A DNA stretch of 64,000 nucleotides from Sedimenticola thiotaurini (GCF_001007875.1 NZ_CP011412.1:1984001-2048000), one strand, 5' to 3'; numbered from the stretch's first letter, positions 34,354 to 43,080 are shown. Notes: a model not told the origin generated them from the sequence alone. Made by a program: numbers and translations.

Positions 34354-35691
34354 CTAGCCGTTCAACCCCCACGCCTGGACTTTTCGTTCCAGGGTTTTAC
34401 GGGATATACCCAGCAGCCGGGCCGCCGCCGACTTGTTTCCCCGCTCACTCTCCAGCACCCGCAGGATGTGCCGTTTTTCCACGCTCTCCAGTTGCAGGTC
34501 GTTATCATCCTCGCCCCCTGTGCCGGGTATCGAACTGCCGGGGTTAATACCCGCCAGGCATTGACTGGGAGTGCAGTTCAGCAACAGACAGCGCTCGATC
34601 ACATTCTTCAGTTCGCGCACATTGCCGGGCCAGTCATAACGCTCCAGGCAGGCCAGTTCAAAGGCGGAGAACTCCGGCCTGGCGACCCCCAGTTCCGCCG
34701 CCAGGGATTGGCTGAAATAGTCGGCCAGCACCGGAATATCACCAACCCGCTCCCGCAGTGCTGGCATGCGGATCGAGAGCACATTCAGGCGGTAGAAGAG
34801 ATCCTCCCGAAACTCGCCGCTGCGCACCCGCTCTTCCAGGTTCTGGTTGGTCGCGGCGATAATCCGAACCGCCACCGGCACCTCCTTGTTGGAGCCGACC
34901 GGACGCACGGTGCGCTCCTCCAATACCCGCAGCAGATGGGCCTGCATGGAGAGCGGCATCTCACCGATCTCATCCAGGAACAGGGTCCCTTCATTGGCAT
35001 AAGTGAAAAGTCCCTCACGGGCCTGGTGTGCCCCGGTAAAAGCCCCCCGGATATGGCCGAACAGCTCACTCTCCAGCAGTTCCGCAGTGATGGCACCGCA
35101 ATTCACCGGTACAAAACTGCCGGGTCGACCACTCCACTGGTGGATCGCCCGGGCAGCCAACTCCTTGCCGGTGCCGGACTCTCCCTCGATCAGTACGGTG
35201 GATGGCATCGGGGCGACCCGTTTAATCACCTGACAAAGATGGCGGATCAGTTCGCACTCACCCACCATGCCGGAACTGTCATAGAGATGATCCACCTGAC
35301 GCTGCAGCACATAGTTCTCCCGCTGCATTTTCTGACGATCCACGAAACGCTTGACCGCCGCCAGCATCTGCTCCATGCGAAACGGCTTCATGATGAAATC
35401 CTCGGCACCGGCCCGAAGTGCGGCGATGGCGGAGCCCAGGTCGGCGTTGGCGGTCATGAAGATGACTCCGGTGGCGGCACCCTGACCCCGTAGCGAAGTC
35501 ACCCACTCGACGCCACCACTGCCCGGCAAGCGGATATCCGCAATGATCAGATCAAAATAGCAGCGATCATTGAGAACCTCTGCAGCTGCGGCGCTCTCCG
35601 CCGTCTCCACCAGGCTGAAATAGTTTTTCAGACCGCGCTGCAGAAAACTGCGGGACTCCGGTTCGTGGTCCACAATCAGCACCGAAGTCAT
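34354..35691 (-). CDS. NtrC-family sigma54-dependent response regulator (orphan)
   Basis: Three-domain enhancer-binding protein, 445 aa. The receiver holds Asp52 (IIADIRLPG) and the pocket Lys in IMKPF; the AAA+ domain has Walker A GESGTGKE at 170-177, the sigma54-contact loop GAFTGA at 216-221 and Walker B LFLDEIGEM; the C-terminal Fis-type HTH ends in SAAARLLGISRKTLERKVQ. It activates sigma54 promoters. No kinase gene is adjacent. A 17-bp palindrome (35896-35912) is 205 bp upstream of its start, and sigma54 promoters precede mobB and the formate operon. I use the ATG giving MTSVLIVD, the usual receiver start; two longer starts exist (35724, 35805). Confidence 0.92.
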   Translation of the reverse strand: MTSVLIVDHEPESRSFLQRGLKNYFSLVETAESAAAAEVLNDRCYFDLIIADIRLPGSGGVEWVTSLRGQGAATGVIFMTANADLGSAIAALRAGAEDFIMKPFRMEQMLAAVKRFVDRQKMQRENYVLQRQVDHLYDSSGMVGECELIRHLCQVIKRVAPMPSTVLIEGESGTGKELAARAIHQWSGRPGSFVPVNCGAITAELLESELFGHIRGAFTGAHQAREGLFTYANEGTLFLDEIGEMPLSMQAHLLRVLEERTVRPVGSNKEVPVAVRIIAATNQNLEERVRSGEFREDLFYRLNVLSIRMPALRERVGDIPVLADYFSQSLAAELGVARPEFSAFELACLERYDWPGNVRELKNVIERCLLLNCTPSQCLAGINPGSSIPGTGGEDDNDLQLESVEKRHILRVLESERGNKSAAARLLGISRKTLERKVQAWGLNG

Positions 35692-35895
35692 GCGCGTCTC
35701 TGAATCGATCCTTCTGGGATCCATTTGATGCTCTGCCACTGTTGTCACCTTCCGTCTGGAATCCGGGAATGGATAAGCACGGGAACCGACCTGGCCCGTG
35801 GACATCTTGTTATTCTGAAAGCTTTATAAAAGATAGTGTGACCGATCAGTCAGGCCGCTGCAGAGGGGCGATAACTGCCCTGCGTCTCCCAAGTA

Positions 35896-35912
35896 TGGGA
35901 CATTTTGTCACA
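35896..35912. promoter_or_regulatory. 17-bp inverted repeat, candidate upstream activator site of the NtrC-type regulator
   Basis: TGGGACA-TTT-TGTCACA: the two halves are inverted repeats with 6 of 7 matching positions. It is 184 bp upstream of the sigma54 element of mobB and 205 bp from the regulator gene, a usual distance for an enhancer. A lone half-site TGGGACA follows at 36005-36011, and both heptamers recur at 26897-26925 ahead of the formate operon. Confidence 0.6.
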
Positions 35913-35958
35913 AATGCCAGTGGCCAAATGACGACAATCTGACCATACCACCGGAGGA

Positions 35959-36090
35959 TCAGCCTTCCGACCCGATCCTGCCCATGACAAACGGACCCGC
36001 CTGTTGGGACAAACAGCCCATTCTGCTGACTTTTTTCAGATTTCCGACCTGCATGGTCGACCCGGCTTTATACGGTTCCTGACAGATCAT
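35959..36090 (-). CDS. Candidate 43-aa cysteine-containing small ORF in the regulator-mobB gap
   Basis: The frame codes for MICQEPYKAGSTMQVGNLKK and then VSRMGCLSQQAGPFVMGRIG. With a TTG start at 36129 it would gain 13 residues including another cysteine (GASCMICQ), giving CxxC plus a third cysteine, as in a small metal-binding protein. The possible ribosome binding site (AAGGG) is distant. It lies in a region with regulatory sites on the other strand, so it may be chance; evidence is thin. Confidence 0.25.
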   Translation of the reverse strand: MICQEPYKAGSTMQVGNLKKVSRMGCLSQQAGPFVMGRIGSEG

Positions 36091-36095
36091 GCAAC

Positions 36096-36110
36096 TGGCA
36101 CCCTTATTGC
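36096..36110 (+). promoter_or_regulatory. Sigma54 (-24/-12) promoter of mobB
   Basis: TGGCACCCTTATTGC matches the consensus TGGCAC-N5-TTGC at every fixed position, with the required GG-N10-GC spacing. It lies 68 bp upstream of the mobB start and downstream of the palindrome at 35896-35912, next to the gene for a sigma54 activator. This is the best sigma54 match I found in the window. Confidence 0.82.
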
Positions 36111-36178
36111 TGATTAGATAACCGTGCAACCGTAAACAGGCTTCCCTATTCTGACAGCCGGGCCAGGACAGCAGACAT

Positions 36179-36748
36179 ATGATTGAATTTCCGCTGCCGA
36201 TTTTTGGATTCAGTGCCTTCAGCGGGACCGGCAAAACCCGCTTGCTGACCCAGGTGCTGCAGATACTGGGGCGACAGGGGCTGCGTATCGGTGCCGTCAA
36301 ACATGCCCATCACCGGTTCGAGGTGGACCACCCTCAGAGTGACAGCTACCAGCTGCGCATGGCGGGGGCCGACCAGATGCTGGTGGCATCCCCCAACCGC
36401 ATGGCCCTGGTGACCGAACTGGACGAAGCGGAACCGGAGCCCCGCCTGGCCGAACTGCTCAGGGTGCTGGATCCCTCCAGCCTGGATCTGGTACTGGTGG
36501 AGGGGTTCAAGAGAGAGCGTTTTCCCAAGATCGAGCTGCACCGGCCCAGCCTGGGTAAACGACTCCTCTACCCGGACGATCCGGACATTATCGCCATCGC
36601 CACCGATGGCCCGCTCACCACCCAGCCATGCCATATTCCGCTACTGAACCTGAACCAGCCGGACAGTATCTCCGACTTCCTGCTTGCACGCTGTTTCGGC
36701 CGTCCCGGGAAGCCGGCACCGGTCGTGCCGGAGTTCGGACAGGGTTAA
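36179..36748 (+). CDS. mobB: MobB, molybdopterin-guanine dinucleotide biosynthesis accessory GTPase
   Basis: P-loop protein of 189 aa: Walker A region GFSAFSGTGKT (residues 10-20), then IGAVKHAHHRFEVDHPQSDSYQLRMAGA, the MobB hallmark, and LVLVEGFKRERFPKIELHR. MobB binds GTP and assists MobA in forming the guanine dinucleotide form of the molybdenum cofactor used by formate dehydrogenase. mobA is not in the window. A consensus sigma54 promoter precedes it. A 7-bp hairpin CCCGGCA/TGCCGGG lies just after the stop without a T-run. The sortase regulator pdsR follows 120 bp later but probably has its own promoter. Confidence 0.9.
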   Translation: MIEFPLPIFGFSAFSGTGKTRLLTQVLQILGRQGLRIGAVKHAHHRFEVDHPQSDSYQLRMAGADQMLVASPNRMALVTELDEAEPEPRLAELLRVLDPSSLDLVLVEGFKRERFPKIELHRPSLGKRLLYPDDPDIIAIATDGPLTTQPCHIPLLNLNQPDSISDFLLARCFGRPGKPAPVVPEFGQG

Positions 36749-36868
36749 CCCGGCATCCCGACCCGGTCTGCCGGGCAGGTATTCTGTGGGTGAGTTAACG
36801 CCACACACCACTTATTGCCAAGGGTCGATATGGTGTAAAGTGCAGTGCAAAAAGCGCACGCTGACACC

Positions 36869-37579
36869 ATGAAAAAACTGATAGCCATTGTTGAAGACGA
36901 ACCCGCCATCCGGGAAAACTATGCCGACCTGTTACGTCGTGAAGGTTACGAGGTGCGAGGCTATGCCTCGCGCCAGGAGGCGGACGCAGCGTTTCGTGAA
37001 CAACTGCCTGACCTGGCCATTCTGGATATCGGCCTGGATGATGAAATGGAGGGTGGATTCACCCTGTGCCGTGAACTGCGTGCCCGCTCCAGCACCCTGC
37101 CGATCATCTTCCTCACTGCCCGGGACAGCGAACTGGATGCCGTATCCGGTCTGCGTTTGGGGGCGGATGACTACCTGACCAAGGACATCACGTTGGCCCA
37201 CCTGGCGGCCCGTATCTCCGCTCTGTTTCGTCGTATGGAAGCACTCAGCCAACCGGTCCAGGAGGAGAATATCATTCAGCGCGGCCCCCTGAAGCTGGAT
37301 CTGGACCGGCTGCAGGTGAGTTGGCAAGCGACACCGATCGACCTGACCCTGACCGAATTCTGGTTTGTCCACGCCCTCTGTCAGCGACCGGGTCACGTGC
37401 GCAGCCGGGATCAGCTGATGGAGGCCGCCAATATCCTGGTGGATGCCACCAGCATCAGCACCCATATCAAGCGTATCCGGCGGAAATTCGAAGAGTGCGA
37501 TCCGCAGTTCAACGCCATCGAGACCGTCTACGGCATCGGTTATCGCTGGCAAAACAGTAACCCCACCGCCTCGGGATGA
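36869..37579 (+). CDS. pdsR: PdsR, response regulator of the dedicated sortase system
   Basis: OmpR-type response regulator, 236 aa: a receiver with Asp53 (AILDIGLDDEMEGG) and Lys in DYLTKDITL, and a C-terminal winged helix with SRDQLMEAANILVDATSISTHIKRIRRKF and VYGIGYRW. The extended loop LDDEMEGGFTLCRELRAR after the phospho-site is typical of the subfamily that accompanies proteobacterial sortases. It overlaps pdsS by 4 bp, so the pair is co-translated. Likely targets are the pdsO and sortase genes 4 kb away on the other strand; repeats upstream of pdsO are candidate sites. I start at MKKLIAIVEDE; a GTG 24 bp upstream is less likely. Confidence 0.9.
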   Translation: MKKLIAIVEDEPAIRENYADLLRREGYEVRGYASRQEADAAFREQLPDLAILDIGLDDEMEGGFTLCRELRARSSTLPIIFLTARDSELDAVSGLRLGADDYLTKDITLAHLAARISALFRRMEALSQPVQEENIIQRGPLKLDLDRLQVSWQATPIDLTLTEFWFVHALCQRPGHVRSRDQLMEAANILVDATSISTHIKRIRRKFEECDPQFNAIETVYGIGYRWQNSNPTASG

Positions 37580-39690
37580 GCCAAAAGCGCCGCTTTTCCC
37601 AGAGTATCCGCTTCAAGCTGCTGCTGGTGGCACTCGCCCTGCTGGCGATTCCCTGGGCCGGCTACCGTTACCTGCAGGAGACCGAGCGATTCCTGCGCCA
37701 GACCCAGGAGACCATGCTGCTGGGAACGGCCCAGGCGGTGGCCGCCATCCTGCACAACAGCAGCGCCATGAGCCGCTCCTCCCGCCTGCCGTCAGGTGGC
37801 TCAGCGGAACCTTTGCAGTATGTGAATCAGCTGGAACAGCCGATCCAGCCGGATGGCTACAGCGAGGAGTGGCAGCCCTACCTCGGTAATCTGCAACGCT
37901 ACCCGGAGCCGGATAAGTGGCTGTTCGAGGGTATCCTGGGCGAATACGGCGACTACCTCTACCTACTGCTGCGTGTGCAGGATCACCAGGTTCGCTATCG
38001 CCCACCGGGCAACACCCGCCTGGACCAGGGGGACTATGTGGAGCTCCGCCTCACCGCCAGGACCGGGGAACCGGTCCGCTACCGGATCGCCCCCACCGGC
38101 CCCGGCTATGTCACGGTGCGCCGGATGCCGAACGACAGCGAAGCGCCGTTGCCAATCGGCCGGGAAGACCGCATCCGGGGCGGCTGGCAGACCTCGGAGA
38201 GCGGCTACACCCTGGAACTGAAGATCCCCCAATACCTGGTTGGGGAGCAGATCGCCATCACGGTGGCAGACCTGCACGACGGCAGCGGATCATCAACTTA
38301 CCATCGGGTAAATTCCACCGGCCCTGGGCAACCGCCTCCACTGGGACGTATCGTGCGCCCCGACCCGGAGATCGGTCGCCTGATCGGAGGTCTGGAACAT
38401 GAGAACGCCCGCATCTGGGTGATCAACAACCAGCGCCTGGTGCTGGCCAAACGGGGCCGCCTGCAACCGCCGGAATCGATCACCGACGACAGCGACTCCC
38501 TGCGCATCTCGCCGTTGCAACCCCTGTTGCGACTGGTACTGGATCAGCCCAGCACCAATTTCCAGGACGACCTCTCCCGCAGCGCCCGCCTGACCGGGCC
38601 CGAGATCGACGCCGCGCTGGCGGGCCAGCCACAATCACGCCGGCGCAGCACACCGGACCAGCGGGCGGTTATTCTCTCCGCCGCCTGGCCGATCCAATCA
38701 TCCAGCGGCGTCACCGGTGCGGTGCTGGTGGAGCAGACCACCAACCAGATCCTCACCCTGCAGAACCGGGCGCTGGAACAGATCAGCGGCATCACCCTGG
38801 TGCTGTTTCTGTTCATCGGGCTGGCGATCCTCGGCTTCGCCAGCCTGCTGACCAGCCGGATACACCGCCTCAGTCGGCGGGTCGACAAGGCGGTAACCGC
38901 CGATGGGCGCATACTGGGCACACTGGAGCCGGACCGTTCGGCGGATGAGATCGGCGACCTGAGCCGCAGCTTCTCCGGGGTGCTGAACCGACTGGCCGAG
39001 TACAACCGCTACCTGGAGGCGATGGCGTCAAGACTCGCCCACGAGTTCCGCACACCGCTGACCATCGTCAGCTCCTCGTTGGAGAATCTGCAGGGCAACA
39101 ACGTACCGGAAGATCAACAGCGCTATATCCGGCGCGCCCAGGAGGGAGTGGAACGGCTCGGCCTGATCCTGCATCGCATGCGCGAGGCGACCCGACTGGA
39201 GCAACAGCTGCTCCAGACCGAGCTGGTCGCGTTCGATCTTGGCGGGTTGCTGGATATGGCCCTGGAGGGCTACCGGGGTGCCTTTCCCGAGGTGGCGTTC
39301 GAACTGGAGCGGTGCCCGGAGCCGATCGTGATCCAGGGCGCTCCCGACCTGATCAGTCAGGCCCTGGATAAACTGATCAGCAATGCAGTGGATTTCCACC
39401 AGACCGGTACACCGATCCGGCTGATCCTGGAAAGAGTGGACCAGCAACAGGTTCTGTTGAGTGTCTGCAACAGCGGCCCGGCCCTCCCCCCGGGGATGGA
39501 GCAGGAGCTGTTTTCATCCATGGTGTCGATCCGTAAAAAGAGCAGCGACGAACCGCACCTGGGGCTGGGTCTCTACCTGGTGCGCCTGATCAGCGAGTTT
39601 CACGGTGGTCATGCCGAGGCGGTCACACTGGAGACACCTGCCGGGGTGGCGTTCCGGCTGTTTTTCCCGGTCGCACAGCCGTCCCGTTAG
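37576..39690 (+). CDS. pdsS: PdsS, sensor histidine kinase of the dedicated sortase system
   Basis: Membrane kinase, 704 aa. The first membrane helix is near residues 13-30, a large periplasmic sensor spans about 40-400, and the second helix is 404-426. The sensor's middle (about 95-245) has a beta-sandwich look similar to carbohydrate-binding domains (WLFEGILGEYGDYLYLLLRVQDH, YTLELKIPQYLVG), suggesting a cell-surface polysaccharide signal. Then come HAMP (about 427-475), HisKA with His489 (RLAHEFRTPLT), and a HATPase domain (LGLGLYLVRLISEFHGG). The length and architecture match the sortase-associated kinase family. Its stop is 5 bp before the second repeat array begins. Confidence 0.9.
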   Translation: MSQKRRFSQSIRFKLLLVALALLAIPWAGYRYLQETERFLRQTQETMLLGTAQAVAAILHNSSAMSRSSRLPSGGSAEPLQYVNQLEQPIQPDGYSEEWQPYLGNLQRYPEPDKWLFEGILGEYGDYLYLLLRVQDHQVRYRPPGNTRLDQGDYVELRLTARTGEPVRYRIAPTGPGYVTVRRMPNDSEAPLPIGREDRIRGGWQTSESGYTLELKIPQYLVGEQIAITVADLHDGSGSSTYHRVNSTGPGQPPPLGRIVRPDPEIGRLIGGLEHENARIWVINNQRLVLAKRGRLQPPESITDDSDSLRISPLQPLLRLVLDQPSTNFQDDLSRSARLTGPEIDAALAGQPQSRRRSTPDQRAVILSAAWPIQSSSGVTGAVLVEQTTNQILTLQNRALEQISGITLVLFLFIGLAILGFASLLTSRIHRLSRRVDKAVTADGRILGTLEPDRSADEIGDLSRSFSGVLNRLAEYNRYLEAMASRLAHEFRTPLTIVSSSLENLQGNNVPEDQQRYIRRAQEGVERLGLILHRMREATRLEQQLLQTELVAFDLGGLLDMALEGYRGAFPEVAFELERCPEPIVIQGAPDLISQALDKLISNAVDFHQTGTPIRLILERVDQQQVLLSVCNSGPALPPGMEQELFSSMVSIRKKSSDEPHLGLGLYLVRLISEFHGGHAEAVTLETPAGVAFRLFFPVAQPSR

Positions 39691-40990
39691 GCTGTTTAAA
39701 CCGGGGATCCGGCCCGCTGGGCCGGGTTACTTTTACGGGTAAAAGTAACCAAAACCCTCACTCCACCACGCCACCCCGGCGGGGTTCCCTGCGTTTCTCG
39801 CCCGCGCCGCGGCGAGTTTTTTTCACGCGCCGCTCGGACCGAGAAGCGCAGAGTACCCGAAGGGCAGGCTGACCGGGGAAAGGCTTTTGGGCAGTTTTGG
39901 CCACAAAAGTACCTCACCAAAGGCCGCCAGGCCGGGCGAATTCCTATAACAGATCAATTCTTTTTTAAACCGGGGATCCGGCCCATTGGGCCGGGTTACT
40001 TTTACGGGTAAAAGTAACCAAAACCCTCGCTCCACCACGCCACCCCTGCGGGGTCCCCTGCGTTTCTCGCCAGCGACGGGGCGCGCATAACTCGCTGCGC
40101 TCAAACAAATGCGCGCCGTTTTCCGTCGCCGGCTGCGATACTCGGTGGCGTGGAGGTCGGATCTTCCTGCGGAACCCAAACTTCGAATGAAGTTTTTATA
40201 TGAAGAACCAGCGGATTGGCAGGCTGTATATCAGTGCGCCTCCCCGTTCAGCCTGTCGAGCATCGCAGGGCTGAGCGGAATCAAGCGTGAAATTGTCTGA
40301 GCCGCAACGCGGCGAGTTTTTTCACGCGCCGCTCGGACCGAGAAGCGCAGAGCACCCGAAGGGCAGGCTGACCGGGAAAAGGCTTTTGGGCAGTTTTGGC
40401 CACAAAAGTACCTCGCCAAAGGCCGCCAGGCCGGGCGAAATGCCTTTCGCTGCTCAAGTATTTCTTAACTATTAGCAGCGAAGAGTCTTTAGTTAAGAAG
40501 GAGTTCCGACCCTCCGGGCCGGGTTACTTTTACGGGTAAAAGTAACCAAAACCCTCGCTCCACCCCGCCACCCCTGCGGGGTTCCCTGCGTTTCTCGCCA
40601 GCGACGGGGCGCGCATAACTCGCTGCGCTCAGACAGATGCGCGCCGTTTTCCGTCGCCGGCTGCGATACTCGGTGGCGTGGAAGTCGGGCTATCCTACGA
40701 AGCCTAAACTTAGAATGAAGTTTTTATATGAAGGACAAGCGGATTGGCAGGCTGTATATCAGTGCGCCTTCCCGTTCAGCCTGTCGAGCATCGCAGGGCT
40801 GAGCGGAGATACGCGTGAAATTGTCTGAGCCGCAACGCGGCGAGTTTTTTCACGCGCCGCTCAGACCGAGAAGCGCAGAGTACCCGCAGGGCAGGCTGAC
40901 CGGGGAAAGGCTTTTGGATACTTTTGGCCACAAAAGTATCTCGCCACAAGCCGTCAGGCCGGGCGAAATGCCTTTAGTCCGTCAATCCTT
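39691..40990. repeat. Composite palindromic repeat array, locus B (one short plus two full units)
   Basis: Same element as at the left end of the window. Landmark hairpins (arms GGTTACTTTTAC/GTAAAAGTAACC) are at 39725-39750, 39994-40019 and 40522-40547. The first unit is only ~270 bp, missing the central part with the long GCGACGG palindrome; the other two are ~530 bp. Sequence identity to locus A is very high over full units, including the GGTACTTTTG/CAAAAGTACC-type hairpin. The array starts 5 bp after the pdsS stop and ends about 27 bp before the stop of an ABC permease gene. Short frames within it are not conserved as proteins. Confidence 0.9.
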
Positions 40991-41016
40991 TTTCCACCGT
41001 CATCTGCAAAGAATCT

Positions 41017-41793
41017 TTAGTTCTTGATACCCACGCCACGATTGAGCAGGCGCAGACTGAAACCGGTCAGGACTACGATAAACAGCACCACAATACCCAG
41101 CGCCGCGCCGATGGGAATATCCGAAACCCCCAGCAGGCCGTATCGGAATGCGTTCACCATGTAGAGTATGGGATTGGCCAGTGACACTGTCTGCCAGAAC
41201 TCCGGCAACATGCTGATGGAGTAGAACACCCCGCCAAGGTAGGTCAGCGGGGTCAGCACGAAGGTCGGCACAATGGAGATGTCATCAAAGCTCTCGGCAT
41301 AGACCGCGTTGATGAAACCGGCCAGGGAGAACAGGATCGCGGTCAGCACGAACACTGTCAGGGTCCAGACGTAACTCTGCACCTGGATATCGGTGAAGAA
41401 TAGCGACACCCCGGTCACCGCGATCCCCACCAGTACGCCGCGCGCCACGCCACCGGCCACGTAACCGGCCAGGATCACCCAGTTGGGCACCGGCGAGATG
41501 ATCAGCTCCTCCACGTGGCGCTGGAACTTGCTGCTGAAAAATGACGACACCACGTTGGAGTAGGAGTTGGTGATCACCGCCATCAGGATCAGTCCCGGCA
41601 CGATAAAGTCGATATAGCTGAAACCATCCATCTCACCGATCCGGGAACCGATCAGGTTGCCGAAAATGATGTAGTAGAGCACGGTGGTGATCACGGGAGG
41701 CAGAATGGTCTGCAGCCAGATCCGGGTGAAACGCAGCAGCTCCTTGGTAAATATGGTCTGAAAAGCGGTCAGGTAGCGGCTGAAACGGCTCAT
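41017..41793 (-). CDS. ABC-2 type exporter permease
   Basis: Membrane permease of 258 aa with six hydrophobic segments and the ABC-2 signature around residues 220-245; the start RYLTAFQTIFTKELLRFTRIWLQTILPPVITT is typical of YadH-like permeases. It pairs by a 4-bp overlap with the ATPase encoded just upstream. YadGH-like exporters are widespread; the substrate is unknown, with suggestions of lipids, polysaccharides or drugs. The C-terminus lies next to the repeat array but is complete (RLLNRGVGIKN). Confidence 0.88.
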   Translation of the reverse strand: MSRFSRYLTAFQTIFTKELLRFTRIWLQTILPPVITTVLYYIIFGNLIGSRIGEMDGFSYIDFIVPGLILMAVITNSYSNVVSSFFSSKFQRHVEELIISPVPNWVILAGYVAGGVARGVLVGIAVTGVSLFFTDIQVQSYVWTLTVFVLTAILFSLAGFINAVYAESFDDISIVPTFVLTPLTYLGGVFYSISMLPEFWQTVSLANPILYMVNAFRYGLLGVSDIPIGAALGIVVLFIVVLTGFSLRLLNRGVGIKN

Positions 41794-42719
41794 TTCGACG
41801 CTCCGTTCCGGCTGTTCTCCACCATGTTCATGAATAACTGCTCCAGTCTGTTCTGTTTATTGCGCAACGAGGTGATACCGATCCCCTGCCGGGTAAGCTG
41901 TTCGAACAGCTGGTTGATACTCTGCTCACTGCTGACCGACACTTCCACCCGCTGCTCATCCAGCCGTTTCAGCTCAAAACCCTGTAGCCGGGGCAGCTCC
42001 GCCACCTCATCGCGCAGATTCAGGATAAAGGTCTCGGTACGCAGCTGATGCAGCAGCTGATCCATGCGGGAGTGCTCCACCAGACGCCCCTGGTTGATAA
42101 TGGCGATATTGCGGCACAGGCTCTCCGCCTCTTCCAGGTAGTGGGTGGTGAGGATGATGGTGGTGCCCTGTCGGTTCAGCTCAACCATGAACTCCCACAT
42201 GGAGCGGCGGATCTCCAGATCCACGCCGGCGGTCGGCTCATCAAGTATCAGCAGTTTTGGCTGGTGCACCAGGGCCCTGGCAATCATCAGCCGGCGTTTC
42301 ATGCCACCCGAGAGGGTACGGGACATCTGGTGCCGCTTGTCCCACAGATCCAGTTGTCGCAGACTCTGTTCGGCGCGTCGCCACGCCTCTTTCCGGGGAA
42401 TACCGTAGAAGCCGGCCTGATTGACCACGATCTCGCCAATCGGCTCCCACATGTTGAAATTGAACTCCTGGGGTACCAGGCCGATGCAGGACTTCACTCC
42501 TTCCGGATCGCGATCCAGATCGTGACCAAACACCCGCACCTGACCAGAGGTCTTGTTGACCAGGGAGCTGATGATGCCGATAGCAGTGGACTTGCCGGCC
42601 CCGTTGGGCCCCAGCAGGGCAAAAAAGTCGCCCTCCTGTACGGTGATATCGACCCCTTTCAGGGCCTCAAAACCGTTCTTGTAGACCTTTTTCAGGCCCC
42701 TGATTTCGAGTGCATTCAT
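41790..42719 (-). CDS. ABC transporter ATP-binding protein (YadG-like)
   Basis: Cytoplasmic ATPase, 309 aa: Walker A GPNGAGKST near residue 37, signature LSGGMKRR near 140, Walker B LLILDEPTAGVD near 160 and the H-loop TTHYLEEAE near 195. The C-terminal ~80 residues (RLDEQRVEVSVSSEQS) form the small regulatory domain of this subgroup. It is translated together with the ABC-2 permease downstream. Together they make a two-gene exporter with no substrate clue in the neighbourhood. Confidence 0.92.
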   Translation of the reverse strand: MNALEIRGLKKVYKNGFEALKGVDITVQEGDFFALLGPNGAGKSTAIGIISSLVNKTSGQVRVFGHDLDRDPEGVKSCIGLVPQEFNFNMWEPIGEIVVNQAGFYGIPRKEAWRRAEQSLRQLDLWDKRHQMSRTLSGGMKRRLMIARALVHQPKLLILDEPTAGVDLEIRRSMWEFMVELNRQGTTIILTTHYLEEAESLCRNIAIINQGRLVEHSRMDQLLHQLRTETFILNLRDEVAELPRLQGFELKRLDEQRVEVSVSSEQSINQLFEQLTRQGIGITSLRNKQNRLEQLFMNMVENSRNGASK

Positions 42720-43080
42720 GGGTTATGGATAAATCCGGATAGCTGATCTGGGTAGCGGACGAACAATAGAGGAAACAGCGGCACCGGATCAACCGCCCGG
42801 GCACGTCACACAACCATTGGCAAAAATATTACGCCTATATGGAGCCGTTAATGATGAAATCAACCGCACAAGCCGCGCTTCCGGCTGACCGCCAAGAGCA
42901 ATCCATATTCGTAACAGGTTCGGATCACCCGGACAGTCCGTCGGCTTTATCGGTCCACCTGACCGATGACCCGGTTCACCAACCCTGCCAAAGGCAGGGA
43001 GACGACCAGGGCAAAATCGATATAATGGGAAAAAATGTACCGGGTCTCCCGGCCATTATCCCTTTCCCTGAGGTACAGGC
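42720..43080. promoter_or_regulatory. Divergent intergenic region with hairpin and TATAAT box
   Basis: No convincing gene here. A perfect hairpin CCCTGCC-AAA-GGCAGGG lies at 42983-42999, and a consensus -10 box TATAAT at 43021-43026, 55 bp before the flavoprotein start; no good -35 is seen at 17 bp. An 81-codon frame from 42839 ends inside the flavoprotein start codon but lacks a ribosome binding site and has no recognisable sequence. Confidence 0.45.
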
